Source: Armatimonadota bacterium
Lineage (GTDB): Bacteria > Armatimonadota > UBA5829
Assembly: GCA_026415535.1 (NCBI GenBank)
Contig: JAOAGX010000104.1
Location: 1 to 7,261, forward strand
Direction: 5' to 3'
Length of the DNA stretch: 7,261 bases
A program made the position numbers and the translations under genes. Below are positions 1 through 5,483 of this stretch, in pieces. Positions within the stretch are counted from its first letter, which is position 1. Every line of letters begins with the position of its first letter. Under the pieces are notes generated by a model, which was not told the DNA's origin, made no database searches, and saw only the letters and a program-made list of their open reading frames with translations.

Positions 1-440
1 CTCTTGTACTGAGTTCGGACCGTGCCAGAGTACTTCTCATCGCCGTAGGTCAGCCTGTCTACCAGGTTGTTCGCTGCGTCGTAGATGTTGATCTCGTCGT
101 TGCGGCCCAGGTTGTGCGTGTTGCCGTCAACGATCTTGACGCTGGCCGCCAGGTTCCACTGGCTCCGAAAAGTAGCTGCACTCCCCTCAATCAAAAGTAC
201 CGACTGACCGGGAGCAACAATACCAAATCCGCTCAGGCTCCACGAGCCGGGTGTGCGGCTATCGTCATCAAAACTCCATCCAGTCATATCGATTGGGGTC
301 GATCCGACGTTGGTGAACTCGACAAACTCGGAACCGTACCCGACGTACATCCACTCGGTGATCTCGATCCGAGCGTTGGCCGCTCCGACGATCCCGAGCA
401 CCGCTGCGAACACCGCAGCAAGCATCTTAAGGCGCTTCAT
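1..440 (-). CDS. Exported lamin-tail-domain (LTD) protein, 3' end beyond window
   Basis: The first 146 codons of a minus-strand gene can be read without a stop; the rest lies beyond the left edge. It begins MKRLKMLAAVFAAVLGIVG, a short basic N-region followed by a hydrophobic stretch, then AANA before the mature part, as in a Sec signal peptide cleaved near residue 23. The mature part opens with RIEITEWMYVG, followed by EFVEFTNVGSTPIDMTGW, then SLSGFGIVAPGQSVLLIEG and LGRNDEINIYDAANNLVD. This is the beta-strand order and wording of the lamin tail (immunoglobulin-like) domain found in secreted bacterial proteins. The start at 440 is chosen because a perfect AGGAGG lies 5 bases upstream (446-451). 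LTD domains often sit beside PEP-CTERM anchors, nucleases or adhesion modules, but whatever follows here is outside the window, so its function is unknown beyond being a likely extracellular or envelope protein. Confidence 0.85.
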   Translation of the reverse strand, partial: MKRLKMLAAVFAAVLGIVGAANARIEITEWMYVGYGSEFVEFTNVGSTPIDMTGWSFDDDSRTPGSWSLSGFGIVAPGQSVLLIEGSAATFRSQWNLAASVKIVDGNTHNLGRNDEINIYDAANNLVDRLTYGDEKYSGTVRTQYK

Positions 441-626
441 CTTCTCCTCCTAGTGTGGATTGTCGCGGTTTTCCCGCTTTTTCTAAACACCGACCATCCT
501 ACATACAATCAACTACAGTGGCACTGCTTGTACGTTAACATTTGCTTTCATTTGGAAGATCGGACGTAAACGTCTCGGAAGGAGAAAGATAAGTGGTATA
601 CGACAACGACTCCGTCTGTGGTTATC

Positions 627-868
627 CTACAGGCCAATGCTCGGATGGAGTACGTAAGTAACCCATAAGCTCGACATCCTTTTGACCATCCGCGGGTAGT
701 TGGTGGCGAGATCACTAGTCTCGCCGATATCGGACTCAATGTCGTAAAGCTCTCCAGGCCTGTCCTATCATTGCGAACTGCCTTACCATATCGCGGCCCA
801 TACGAGAATGACGAGTCGGTGGCTTTCGATAGAAGCAAAGAATTCGCTACTTTTCCAGGGAGAGCAAA
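627..868 (-). pseudogene. Frameshifted C-terminal remnant of a sulfatase
   Basis: One minus-strand frame, ending at a TAG at 627-629, reads PGELYDIESDIGETSDL and continues NYPRMVKRM. This matches the C-terminal signature of type I sulfatases (ELYDL..DP.E..NLA..YP..V..L), which follows the last strands of the alkaline-phosphatase-like fold. Directly upstream that frame is closed by adjacent TGA and TAG codons. The neighbouring frame there reads YGPRYGKAVRNDR, like the sulfatase segment (R.VRTDRYKYI) that normally comes a little earlier. The two pieces therefore join through a frameshift and probably a small deletion near 753-770. Nothing of the catalytic N-terminal domain (C/S-x-P-x-R) is present. 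The remnant is cut off 7 bases from the stop codon of the dehydrogenase gene, so a deletion has probably removed the main body of the gene. An alternative minus-strand reading of 96 codons (548-838) runs through the frameshift and is not a real protein. Confidence 0.65.
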
Positions 869-874
869 CTAAAT

Positions 875-1882
875 CTACGCCATTGTGGCGAGCATTTGCT
901 TGGTTACGATGTTCTTTGGCGTCTTGCCTGACCAGAAGAGCTTAAGGTCGTCGACTACACACCTGAACATATCACGCCTGCCGTCTACGGTCGGTCCGGC
1001 GACGTGTGGCGTCAGGATCACGTTGGGAAGAGTCCGCAAAGGGTGGTCCGGCGGAAGCGGTTCTGGAAATGTAACGTCAAGTGCGGCTTTGATTCGGCCG
1101 GTCTTGAGCTCGTTATAAAGAGCTTCGTGGTCAACAAGTATGCCTCGCGCCGTGTTGACAAAGACAGCACCATCCTGCATCATCGCAAACTCACGGGCGC
1201 CAAGCATTCCTTTGGTTTCTTCAGTGATAGGAGCATGTAAGGAAACCACCTTTGAAGTCGAAAGCAGTTCCTCTAATGAAACCAACAGCACTCCTATCTC
1301 CGATGCCTTCTCCGGTGACATGTACGGGTCAAATCCAACCAGCTCACACTCAAAAGGCGCTAGAAATCTTACGAAAGATCGCGCCGTATGACCCAAACCG
1401 ATCAGTCCGACCCGCTTACCTACAAGGGTCTCCCACCCGTCGCAGCGTAGACCGTCCCAAGCTCCCTCTGGCGCTCCCGGCGTGTATTTTGGCAGACTGC
1501 GAAGAAGCGCAAGCGTCACCAACAGCGCGAACTCGCCAACATACACCCCCATCACTGATGCCGCGTTTGTTACCGTGATCCCGGCATCCCAAACCTCCTC
1601 GGCTACAAACGGTTTCACACTTCCGGCCGCGTGTGCAATAATTTTGAGCTTCGGAGCCGCGCTCACGACGGACATATCGATGCGCGGCGAACCCCAACTC
1701 GTTATGATAGCGTCGCAGTCGCGAGCACGTTCGATAAGTTCCTCAGTTGTAAACCGGCGACCAAGGTCGTTTTCGACCACCTCAGCAACGGCCTTCAGAT
1801 CGGCCATTATATCGTCTTGGAAAATGTCTCCGTAGAACCCGCCCTTTTCTTGTGTTATGAGCACTCGCTTTCTATCCGACAT
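875..1882 (-). CDS. D-isomer-specific 2-hydroxyacid dehydrogenase (NAD-dependent)
   Basis: The 335-residue product should reduce a 2-keto acid to a D-2-hydroxy acid, or the reverse, with NAD(H) in the cytoplasm. The split catalytic domain is seen at both ends, with the Rossmann domain between, from about residue 95 to 285. The nucleotide loop reads VGLIGLGHTAR (residues 158-168; the third Gly of GxGxxG is Ala), with an acidic D185 at the end of the next strand, which favours NAD over NADP. The catalytic set is complete: R246 in NTARG, E274 in FPEP and H293 in TPHVAG. The stretch DVTFPEPLPPDHPL resembles the glyoxylate/hydroxypyruvate and phosphoglycerate dehydrogenase-like branch, but the substrate cannot be told; it lacks the ACT domain of long SerA. 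Start: ATG at 1882 has AGGG 8 bases upstream and begins the first strand at once. An in-frame ATG at 1912 would add ten residues but has no ribosome site. No partner gene adjoins it except the sulfatase relic downstream. Confidence 0.9.
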   Translation of the reverse strand: MSDRKRVLITQEKGGFYGDIFQDDIMADLKAVAEVVENDLGRRFTTEELIERARDCDAIITSWGSPRIDMSVVSAAPKLKIIAHAAGSVKPFVAEEVWDAGITVTNAASVMGVYVGEFALLVTLALLRSLPKYTPGAPEGAWDGLRCDGWETLVGKRVGLIGLGHTARSFVRFLAPFECELVGFDPYMSPEKASEIGVLLVSLEELLSTSKVVSLHAPITEETKGMLGAREFAMMQDGAVFVNTARGILVDHEALYNELKTGRIKAALDVTFPEPLPPDHPLRTLPNVILTPHVAGPTVDGRRDMFRCVVDDLKLFWSGKTPKNIVTKQMLATMA

Positions 1883-1916
1883 TACACCTACCCTATTGTC
1901 ATCATTTGGCATGGCC

Positions 1917-2193
1917 AGTCATCTTGAGCCATTTATCTTCCCAGGTATTGCCCTGCATTACCCCGTCATCCCGAGCAACACCTGTTATCCCAAGCACTCC
2001 CCGTCACCCTGAGCAACATCCTTTATTATCCCAAGCGCCCACCGTCATCCTGAGCAACATCCGTTATCCCAAGCGCCACCGTCACCCTGAGCAACATCCT
2101 TTATCCCAAGCACTCCACGTCACCCTGAGCAACACCCTTTATCCCAAGCGCCCACCGTCATCCTGAGCAACATCCGTTATCCCAAGCGCCCAC
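1917..2193. repeat. Degenerate tandem repeat array, 37-41 bp units
   Basis: Six units begin with CGTCA at 1964, 2002, 2043, 2080, 2118 and 2156, with spacings of 38, 41, 37, 38, 38 and 38 bases up to the seventh start at 2194. An eroded unit lies before them from about 1917 (AGTCATCTTGAGC). Each unit reads roughly CGTCAYCCTGAGCAACAYC, then YKTTATCCCAAGCRCYCCAC. The 41-base unit differs by an extra TTA. Variation runs along the whole unit, so there is no split into constant repeat and variable spacer. Small open frames over it on the plus strand are just translations of the repeat. The array lies upstream of the dehydrogenase start, and its eroded end is only a few bases from the alternative start at 1912. 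Confidence 0.9.
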
Positions 2194-2259
2194 CGTCATC
2201 CTGAGCGAAGCGAAGGATCTCTAAGCACGTTGAGGTGCTTCACTTAGTTCAGCATGACG
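2194..2259 (+). repeat. Dispersed palindromic (REP/MITE-like) element, full copy
   Basis: The outer arms CGTCATCCTGA (2194-2204) and TCAGCATGACG (2249-2259) are inverted repeats matching at 10 of 11 positions. An inner perfect stem AAGCAC/GTGCTT (2223-2228 with 2235-2240) has a 6-base loop. The left half carries GAGCGAAGCGAAGGATCT, the core of an intergenic repeat that recurs in many bacterial genomes and whose chance translations give peptides like SEAKDL and ASLRMT. Two more copies of the core are present at 3542-3567 and 3770-3795. Its function is unknown; by analogy with REP elements it could act in transcript ends or nucleoid binding, or be a passive non-autonomous element. Confidence 0.8.
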
Positions 2260-2531
2260 TGTTACGGCATGCATGCCCCGACAGGCCAGCATAACTTGCA
2301 CGGCGGGCCAGCACGACATGGGCACAACTTGCACAACGAATCAGCATAACGTGCAAGGCAGGGCAGCACGACGTGTTACGGCTGGTTGGTACGACCCGCA
2401 CCGCAGGTCATTACGATGTGCCGCGGCGAGTCAGCTAACGTGCACTACGGATCAACACGAAATAGCCACCAGTCGAGCATCACACTATCGGCGGCATGAC
2501 AGTACTACCAAGCGCCCTGCATTCACGACGG
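2260..2531. repeat. Degenerate tandem repeat array, about 22 bp period
   Basis: After the right arm of the palindrome, variants of CAGCAYRACGTGCAMGGCGGG recur with starts near 2287, 2309, 2342, 2364, 2387, 2409, 2432, 2453, 2475 and 2492. Spacings are mostly 21-23 bases; one 33-base gap contains a shortened unit. Copies at 2287, 2309, 2342 and 2364 are clear, and those after about 2430 are weak. The unit resembles the right arm of the palindromic element (CAGCATGACGTG at 2250-2261), which forms the first member. The array stops just before the 3' end of the zinc-ribbon gene. A plus-strand open frame at 2273-2554 is a repeat translation, rich in T, R and H, and not a gene. Confidence 0.75.
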
Positions 2532-2540
2532 GTCGTCGCA

Positions 2541-3449
2541 CTAAAACCCCATAATGTTACCGCCTGTTTGTTGCTCTCGCAAAACGTCGAATGGCTTCTT
2601 CATATCATACTTTGACACAAGCTGAGTTAGCTTGGCGTCAGCGTCGTCAACTGCCCGGTCGATACCCGCCTGAATAGACGGATCTTTCTTCATCTTCTGC
2701 AGTTCTGCAAGTAGCCTGGACATGTCCGCAGGATCTGCAATGTTGACCCTTTGCAGCCCGAGAGCAATAGTCCCGATAGCTTTCGCCTCCCTGTAGAGCA
2801 CGTCGCGATATGCGCCCGAGAACTCTCTGCACTCGTCCGGGGCCGTTTTCTTGTCGAAGTACTGAAGCGTGCTGAGCCAGTTCTTATACTGCCGAACGAG
2901 CTCTTCTCTGACAGCTTTGAGCGGATCCAGGTCCTCCTTACCATTCGGATCAGCAGCCATGTCAATCAGTTTCATCAGCGTCAACGTCTGACCACCAACT
3001 GAAGATAACGTTAAGGCCTGACCGGTGTCCTTGAGCAGCATCTGGCGGTGCTTTTCAACTTTCCCAACAAACTCCAGGTAATCGACAACCTCCTTGGGTG
3101 GTTTGGGTTTAGTAACGCCGGGCGGAGCCGGAGCTGAGGGCGGCGGACCACCTGGAGGAGCTGCCACGACGTTTCCAGGCTGAGGAGTTCCAGGCGGAGC
3201 AGCCGCAACGTTGCCCGGCGGCGAAATAGGCGCATTCGGCGCTTGCGTGATCGTAGGCTTGGACCGCGACATTATCACCGCCGCAAGCGCAATTGCCGCA
3301 AGCGCGATCACTCCCAGCGTCGCGATTACCCACACAAAGGGCTTGGTCTTCTTCGGAGCCTCGCGAGGAATATACTCGTTGACGACTCCACACCTTGGGC
3401 ATTGCCTAACGTTCGGAGGCAGGTCTAATCCGCACTTAGAACAGTTCAT
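2541..3449 (-). CDS. Zinc-ribbon, single-span membrane protein with helical C-terminal domain
   Basis: The 302-residue product is of unknown function but has clear architecture. Residues 3-20 form a zinc ribbon with paired cysteines (C3, C6, C17, C20: CSKCG and CPRCG), the short 'zinc-ribbon' cap seen on many bacterial membrane proteins. Residues 38-60 are a hydrophobic transmembrane segment. With basic residues just before it (PKKTK) the ribbon should face the cytoplasm and the rest the outside. Residues 64-119 are a proline/alanine/glycine linker with an internal repeat (PGNVAAAPPG, PGNVVAAPPG). Residues 120-290 are predicted helical and charged, without recognised enzymatic motifs. Start ATG at 3449 is supported by GAGAGGTG about 7 bases upstream. 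The gene stands alone, divergent from hisH, with its own promoter. It could be a sensor or envelope-stress protein, but nothing here shows which. Confidence 0.85.
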   Translation of the reverse strand: MNCSKCGLDLPPNVRQCPRCGVVNEYIPREAPKKTKPFVWVIATLGVIALAAIALAAVIMSRSKPTITQAPNAPISPPGNVAAAPPGTPQPGNVVAAPPGGPPPSAPAPPGVTKPKPPKEVVDYLEFVGKVEKHRQMLLKDTGQALTLSSVGGQTLTLMKLIDMAADPNGKEDLDPLKAVREELVRQYKNWLSTLQYFDKKTAPDECREFSGAYRDVLYREAKAIGTIALGLQRVNIADPADMSRLLAELQKMKKDPSIQAGIDRAVDDADAKLTQLVSKYDMKKPFDVLREQQTGGNIMGF

Positions 3450-3474
3450 CGAAGTTCACCTCTCGTGTAACGCG

Positions 3475-3503
3475 AGTATACCACCAATACCGTATACGTG
3501 GGA
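3475..3503 (-). promoter_or_regulatory. Extended -10 promoter for the zinc-ribbon protein gene
   Basis: On the minus strand TGGTATACT (3475-3483) is a strong extended -10 element. The hexamer 17 bases upstream (TCCCAC, 3498-3503) is a poor -35, as is common with extended -10 promoters. Transcription would start near 3468, giving a leader of about 19 bases that contains the ribosome site GAGAGGTG. Two GTATAC palindromes (3476-3481 and 3492-3497) are 16 bases apart and span the -10 and spacer, so they could be an operator. This is inferred from sequence only. Confidence 0.4.
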
Positions 3504-3541
3504 ATAGGGCGTTCATGTGACAAGACGCTTTGAGCACCGTT

Positions 3542-3567
3542 AGATCCTTCGCTTCGCTCAGGATGAC
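3542..3567 (-). repeat. Dispersed palindromic element core, inverted copy
   Basis: This is the same core as at 2194-2219 but in reverse orientation (GATCCTTCGCTTCGCTCAGG). In its own direction it is preceded by a more eroded arm-like unit (GTCACTCTCGGC) 32 bases upstream, which recalls the tandem array at 1917-2193. The distal arm is only weakly recognisable near 3504-3515. Read through on the minus strand it gives the peptide LSEAKDL inside a meaningless 175-codon frame (3436-3963). Confidence 0.85.
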
Positions 3568-3769
3568 AAGGAAAAGCTTGGAAGGACGCCGAGAGTGACA
3601 GGAGAAGTTAAGGACGGCAAGTCGGCTACTTTCGAAGCACTGCGTGGTACGCAGCCTTGGAACGATCGCTGATGCTTCGCAAACACCTTTAGCCCCGAAG
3701 CAGGTAAGGCCCGGATCACTGGGCACTACAAGACTGAGTATTCCAAAGACGTTTCGTCGTCGCCCCCAC
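3568..3769. other. Unassigned spacer between inverted repeat copies
   Basis: Together with its two flanking repeats, this stretch fills most of the 504 bases between the zinc-ribbon gene and hisH. No credible coding frame was seen. It holds an imperfect duplication of about 32 bases at its left end (GACAAGGAAAAG and GACAGGAGAAG units, each followed by AAGGACG). A perfect 6-bp hairpin, CTGCGT-GGT-ACGCAG, lies at 3640-3654. No T-run follows the hairpin, so it is not a simple terminator. Confidence 0.5.
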
Positions 3770-3795
3770 GTCATTCTGAGCGAAGCGAAGAATCT
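3770..3795 (+). repeat. Dispersed palindromic element core, direct copy
   Basis: This core copy (CATTCTGAGCGAAGCGAAG) matches the reverse complement of 3542-3567 at 24 of 26 positions. The two changes are compensatory: CC/GG in one copy is TT/AA in the other, keeping a short inner stem (GATCC..GGATG versus GATTC..GAATG). No matching distal arm is seen to its right, so it is probably a partial copy. It lies about 160 bases upstream of hisH. Confidence 0.85.
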
Positions 3796-3953
3796 GTGAC
3801 CATAGTTATCGGACACACGCCTACCAGAGTCGCTGGTGCGAAGATGTGTTTTTTGGGACTGGCTTGGTTTCGGAAACCCTTGCTTGATGTGACTCCGTTC
3901 TGGTACTGTATAAGTGCGGATCGCAATCACACACATCCGACCTATAGAGTCCA

Positions 3954-4604
3954 ATGATCGCAATTATCGACTACAAAGCAGGAAACTTGACCAGCGTAAA
4001 ACTTGCTCTGGAATACATAGGCGCAAGCTGCGAGATCACCAGCGAACCAAGCCGCGTTCTCACCGCTGAACGCGTGATATTTCCCGGCGTTGGAGCTGCA
4101 GCGCAGGCAATGAAAAACCTCGCGGAACTTGGCCTTATCAACGCGATTCGCCAGGTGATCAAATCCGGCACGCCTTTTCTTGGAATATGCCTTGGAACTC
4201 AAGTAATCTTCGAGTTCTCGGAAGAAGACGGCGGAACTCCGTGTCTCGGCATCTTGCCCGGATCGGTAAAGCTGTTCAACCCTTCAGATCCGACCTACAA
4301 GATACCTCAGATAGGGTGGAACACTGTACGATTTAGGCGGAACCTTGGTAACGGCAAAGAGCACGACTTCCACCCGCTCTTTTACGGAATCGAGGACGAA
4401 AGCGAGTTCTACTTCGTCCACAGCTACTACCCGGCTCCATCAGAAGCAAGCCTTACGGTAGGCGAAACTGAGTATGCCGGCGTGTGGTTCGCGTCGGTGG
4501 TCGCCAGGGATAACCTGTTCGCGACGCAATTCCACCCGGAGCGTTCCGGACGTATAGGGCTGCGTCTACTAGCCAACTTCGTGAGGTGGAACGGCAAATG
4601 CTGA
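3954..4604 (+). CDS. hisH: Imidazole glycerol phosphate synthase, glutamine amidotransferase subunit
   Basis: HisH hydrolyses glutamine and passes ammonia through a tunnel to HisF, in the fifth step of histidine synthesis (PRFAR to imidazole glycerol phosphate and AICAR). The 216 residues are the usual length plus a little. The class I amidotransferase triad is complete: nucleophile C79 in GICLGTQ, H194 and E196 in QFHPERSG. The oxyanion strand PGVG (44-47) and the HisF-contact motif PQIGWN (118-123) are present. A slight oddity is Thr where most HisH have Met after GICLG. The start ATG at 3954 gives the usual MIAIIDYKAGNL N-terminus, but no Shine-Dalgarno sequence is seen upstream. TATAGA ends 5 bases before the ATG, so a leaderless transcript is possible. 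Its last codons overlap hisF, giving translational coupling and balanced subunits. Confidence 0.96.
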   Translation: MIAIIDYKAGNLTSVKLALEYIGASCEITSEPSRVLTAERVIFPGVGAAAQAMKNLAELGLINAIRQVIKSGTPFLGICLGTQVIFEFSEEDGGTPCLGILPGSVKLFNPSDPTYKIPQIGWNTVRFRRNLGNGKEHDFHPLFYGIEDESEFYFVHSYYPAPSEASLTVGETEYAGVWFASVVARDNLFATQFHPERSGRIGLRLLANFVRWNGKC

Positions 4605-5377
4605 CCAAGCGCATCATACCCTGCCTAGACGTAAGAAACCGCAAGGTCACCAAAGGCGTGCGGTTCCAGGACAATGTAGACCTCGGCGACCCTGTCGAGA
4701 TGGCCCTTGCATACAGCGAGGGCGGCTGCGACGAGCTTGTTTTCTATGATATAACCGCATCGGCCGAATACCGACCCATCGATATTGAAATGGTTCGGGA
4801 AGTTGCGCGCGTGATACACATTCCTTTTGCAGTTGGCGGAGGAATACGTGGTCTGGACGACATGCAAGAGGTTCTGTTGGCTGGTGCGGAGAAAGTGTCG
4901 GTCAACTCGCTCGCCGTCGAGAACCCGTCGATTATCGCCGAAGGCGCGAAGGTATTCGGTCGACAATGTATCGTGCTAGGAATGGATCCAGTTGCCAACC
5001 CGGACCGCGCGCGTTTCCCGAGCGGTTACGAAATTACAGTGCGCGGGTTCCGACAACGTACCGGACTCGACGCGCTAGAGTGGGCAAAACGAGCCGAAGA
5101 CCTTGGTGCCGGAGAAATTGTGGTGAACTCAGTTGACGCAGACGGCACCCGCGAAGGCTTCGAGCTTAACCTAACCCGGCTGATCTCCACCAATGTTGGG
5201 ATACCAGTTGTCGCATCCGGCGGCGCCGGCACGCCACAGCACCTTATCGACGTGTTCACAGAAGGTATGGCCGACGCTGCAATTATCGCAAGCATGATCC
5301 ACACTGGCGAATACACAATAGCAGGTATAAAAGAAGAACTTGCCCGAGTCGGAATACCCGTGCGGAAAAAGTGGTGA
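4598..5377 (+). CDS. hisF: Imidazole glycerol phosphate synthase, cyclase subunit
   Basis: HisF is the (beta/alpha)8-barrel that uses ammonia from HisH to cleave PRFAR and close the imidazole ring. With the start at ATG 4598 the product is 259 residues, and the two catalytic aspartates fall at D11 (IIPCLDV) and D130 (VLGMDP), the exact family positions. Phosphate-binding glycine motifs are present in both half-barrels (AVGGGIR at 78-84 and ASGGAG at 206-211), as are DITAS (51-55) and SVDADGT (178-184). The ATG overlaps the hisH stop within ATGCTGA, and GAGGTGG lies about 8 bases upstream inside hisH. An in-frame GTG at 4586 would add four residues but is less likely. hisA and the other his genes are not adjacent, so the pathway is probably dispersed or continued elsewhere. 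Confidence 0.96.
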   Translation: MLTKRIIPCLDVRNRKVTKGVRFQDNVDLGDPVEMALAYSEGGCDELVFYDITASAEYRPIDIEMVREVARVIHIPFAVGGGIRGLDDMQEVLLAGAEKVSVNSLAVENPSIIAEGAKVFGRQCIVLGMDPVANPDRARFPSGYEITVRGFRQRTGLDALEWAKRAEDLGAGEIVVNSVDADGTREGFELNLTRLISTNVGIPVVASGGAGTPQHLIDVFTEGMADAAIIASMIHTGEYTIAGIKEELARVGIPVRKKW

Positions 5378-5402
5378 GGGATTGTTTTAAACGATATCGC
5401 CG

Positions 5403-5423
5403 GATATGTGTCCGATACATATC
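5403..5423. terminator. Possible hairpin at hisF 3' end
   Basis: GATATGT and ACATATC form a perfect 7-bp stem with a 7-base loop, 26 bases after the hisF stop. The stem is AT-rich and no T-run follows, so it is a weak candidate terminator for hisF. It sits in the 106-base gap where hisF and the GH94-like gene converge. Confidence 0.3.
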
Positions 5424-5441
5424 ATGGCCTGGAATCGGATC

Positions 5442-5458
5442 CGGAATGACACATTCCG
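5442..5458. terminator. Possible bidirectional hairpin between convergent genes
   Basis: CGGAATG and CATTCCG form a perfect 7-bp stem with a 3-base loop, 26 bases from the stop of the minus-strand gene. It overlaps the palindrome CGGATCCG at 5436-5443. There is no T-run on either side, so intrinsic termination is uncertain. Its position between converging genes favours a role at both 3' ends. Confidence 0.35.
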
Positions 5459-5483
5459 AACCATAAAGCAACCGAGTGGAGAT

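Noticed and set aside
465..482. Plus-strand hairpin GCGG/CCGC followed by five T
   Set aside because: The stem is only four base pairs, and no plus-strand gene lies upstream for it to terminate.
114..569. Plus-strand frame of 151 codons over the LTD gene
   Set aside because: It lies opposite a clear signal-peptide and LTD reading with a perfect ribosome site, and its own sequence resembles no family.
1906..2166. Plus-strand frame of 86 codons
   Set aside because: It is a translation of the 37-41 bp array (repeating HPEQHPL and SQA peptides) and has no protein-like features.
1964..2231. CRISPR array
   Set aside because: Whole 37-41 bp units are conserved end to end with no split into identical repeat and unique spacer, units differ at many positions, and there are no cas genes.
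2273..2554. Plus-strand frame of 93 codons
   Set aside because: It is the translation of the degenerate 22 bp array, with biased composition and no ribosome site.
3436..3963. Minus-strand frame of 175 codons upstream of the zinc-ribbon gene
   Set aside because: It translates the dispersed element twice (FFASLRMT and LSEAKDL), overlaps the start of the real zinc-ribbon gene and the start of hisH, and has no family resemblance or ribosome site.
4625..5316. Several minus-strand frames opposite hisF
   Set aside because: They are shadows of hisF, whose catalytic aspartates and glycine motifs show the plus strand is coding.
3954..5377. HisH/HisF as WbuY/WbuZ-type sugar amidotransferase homologues
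   Set aside because: Both subunits keep the full set of histidine-pathway residues and lengths (HisF D11 and D130), and no surface-polysaccharide genes such as wbuX adjoin them.
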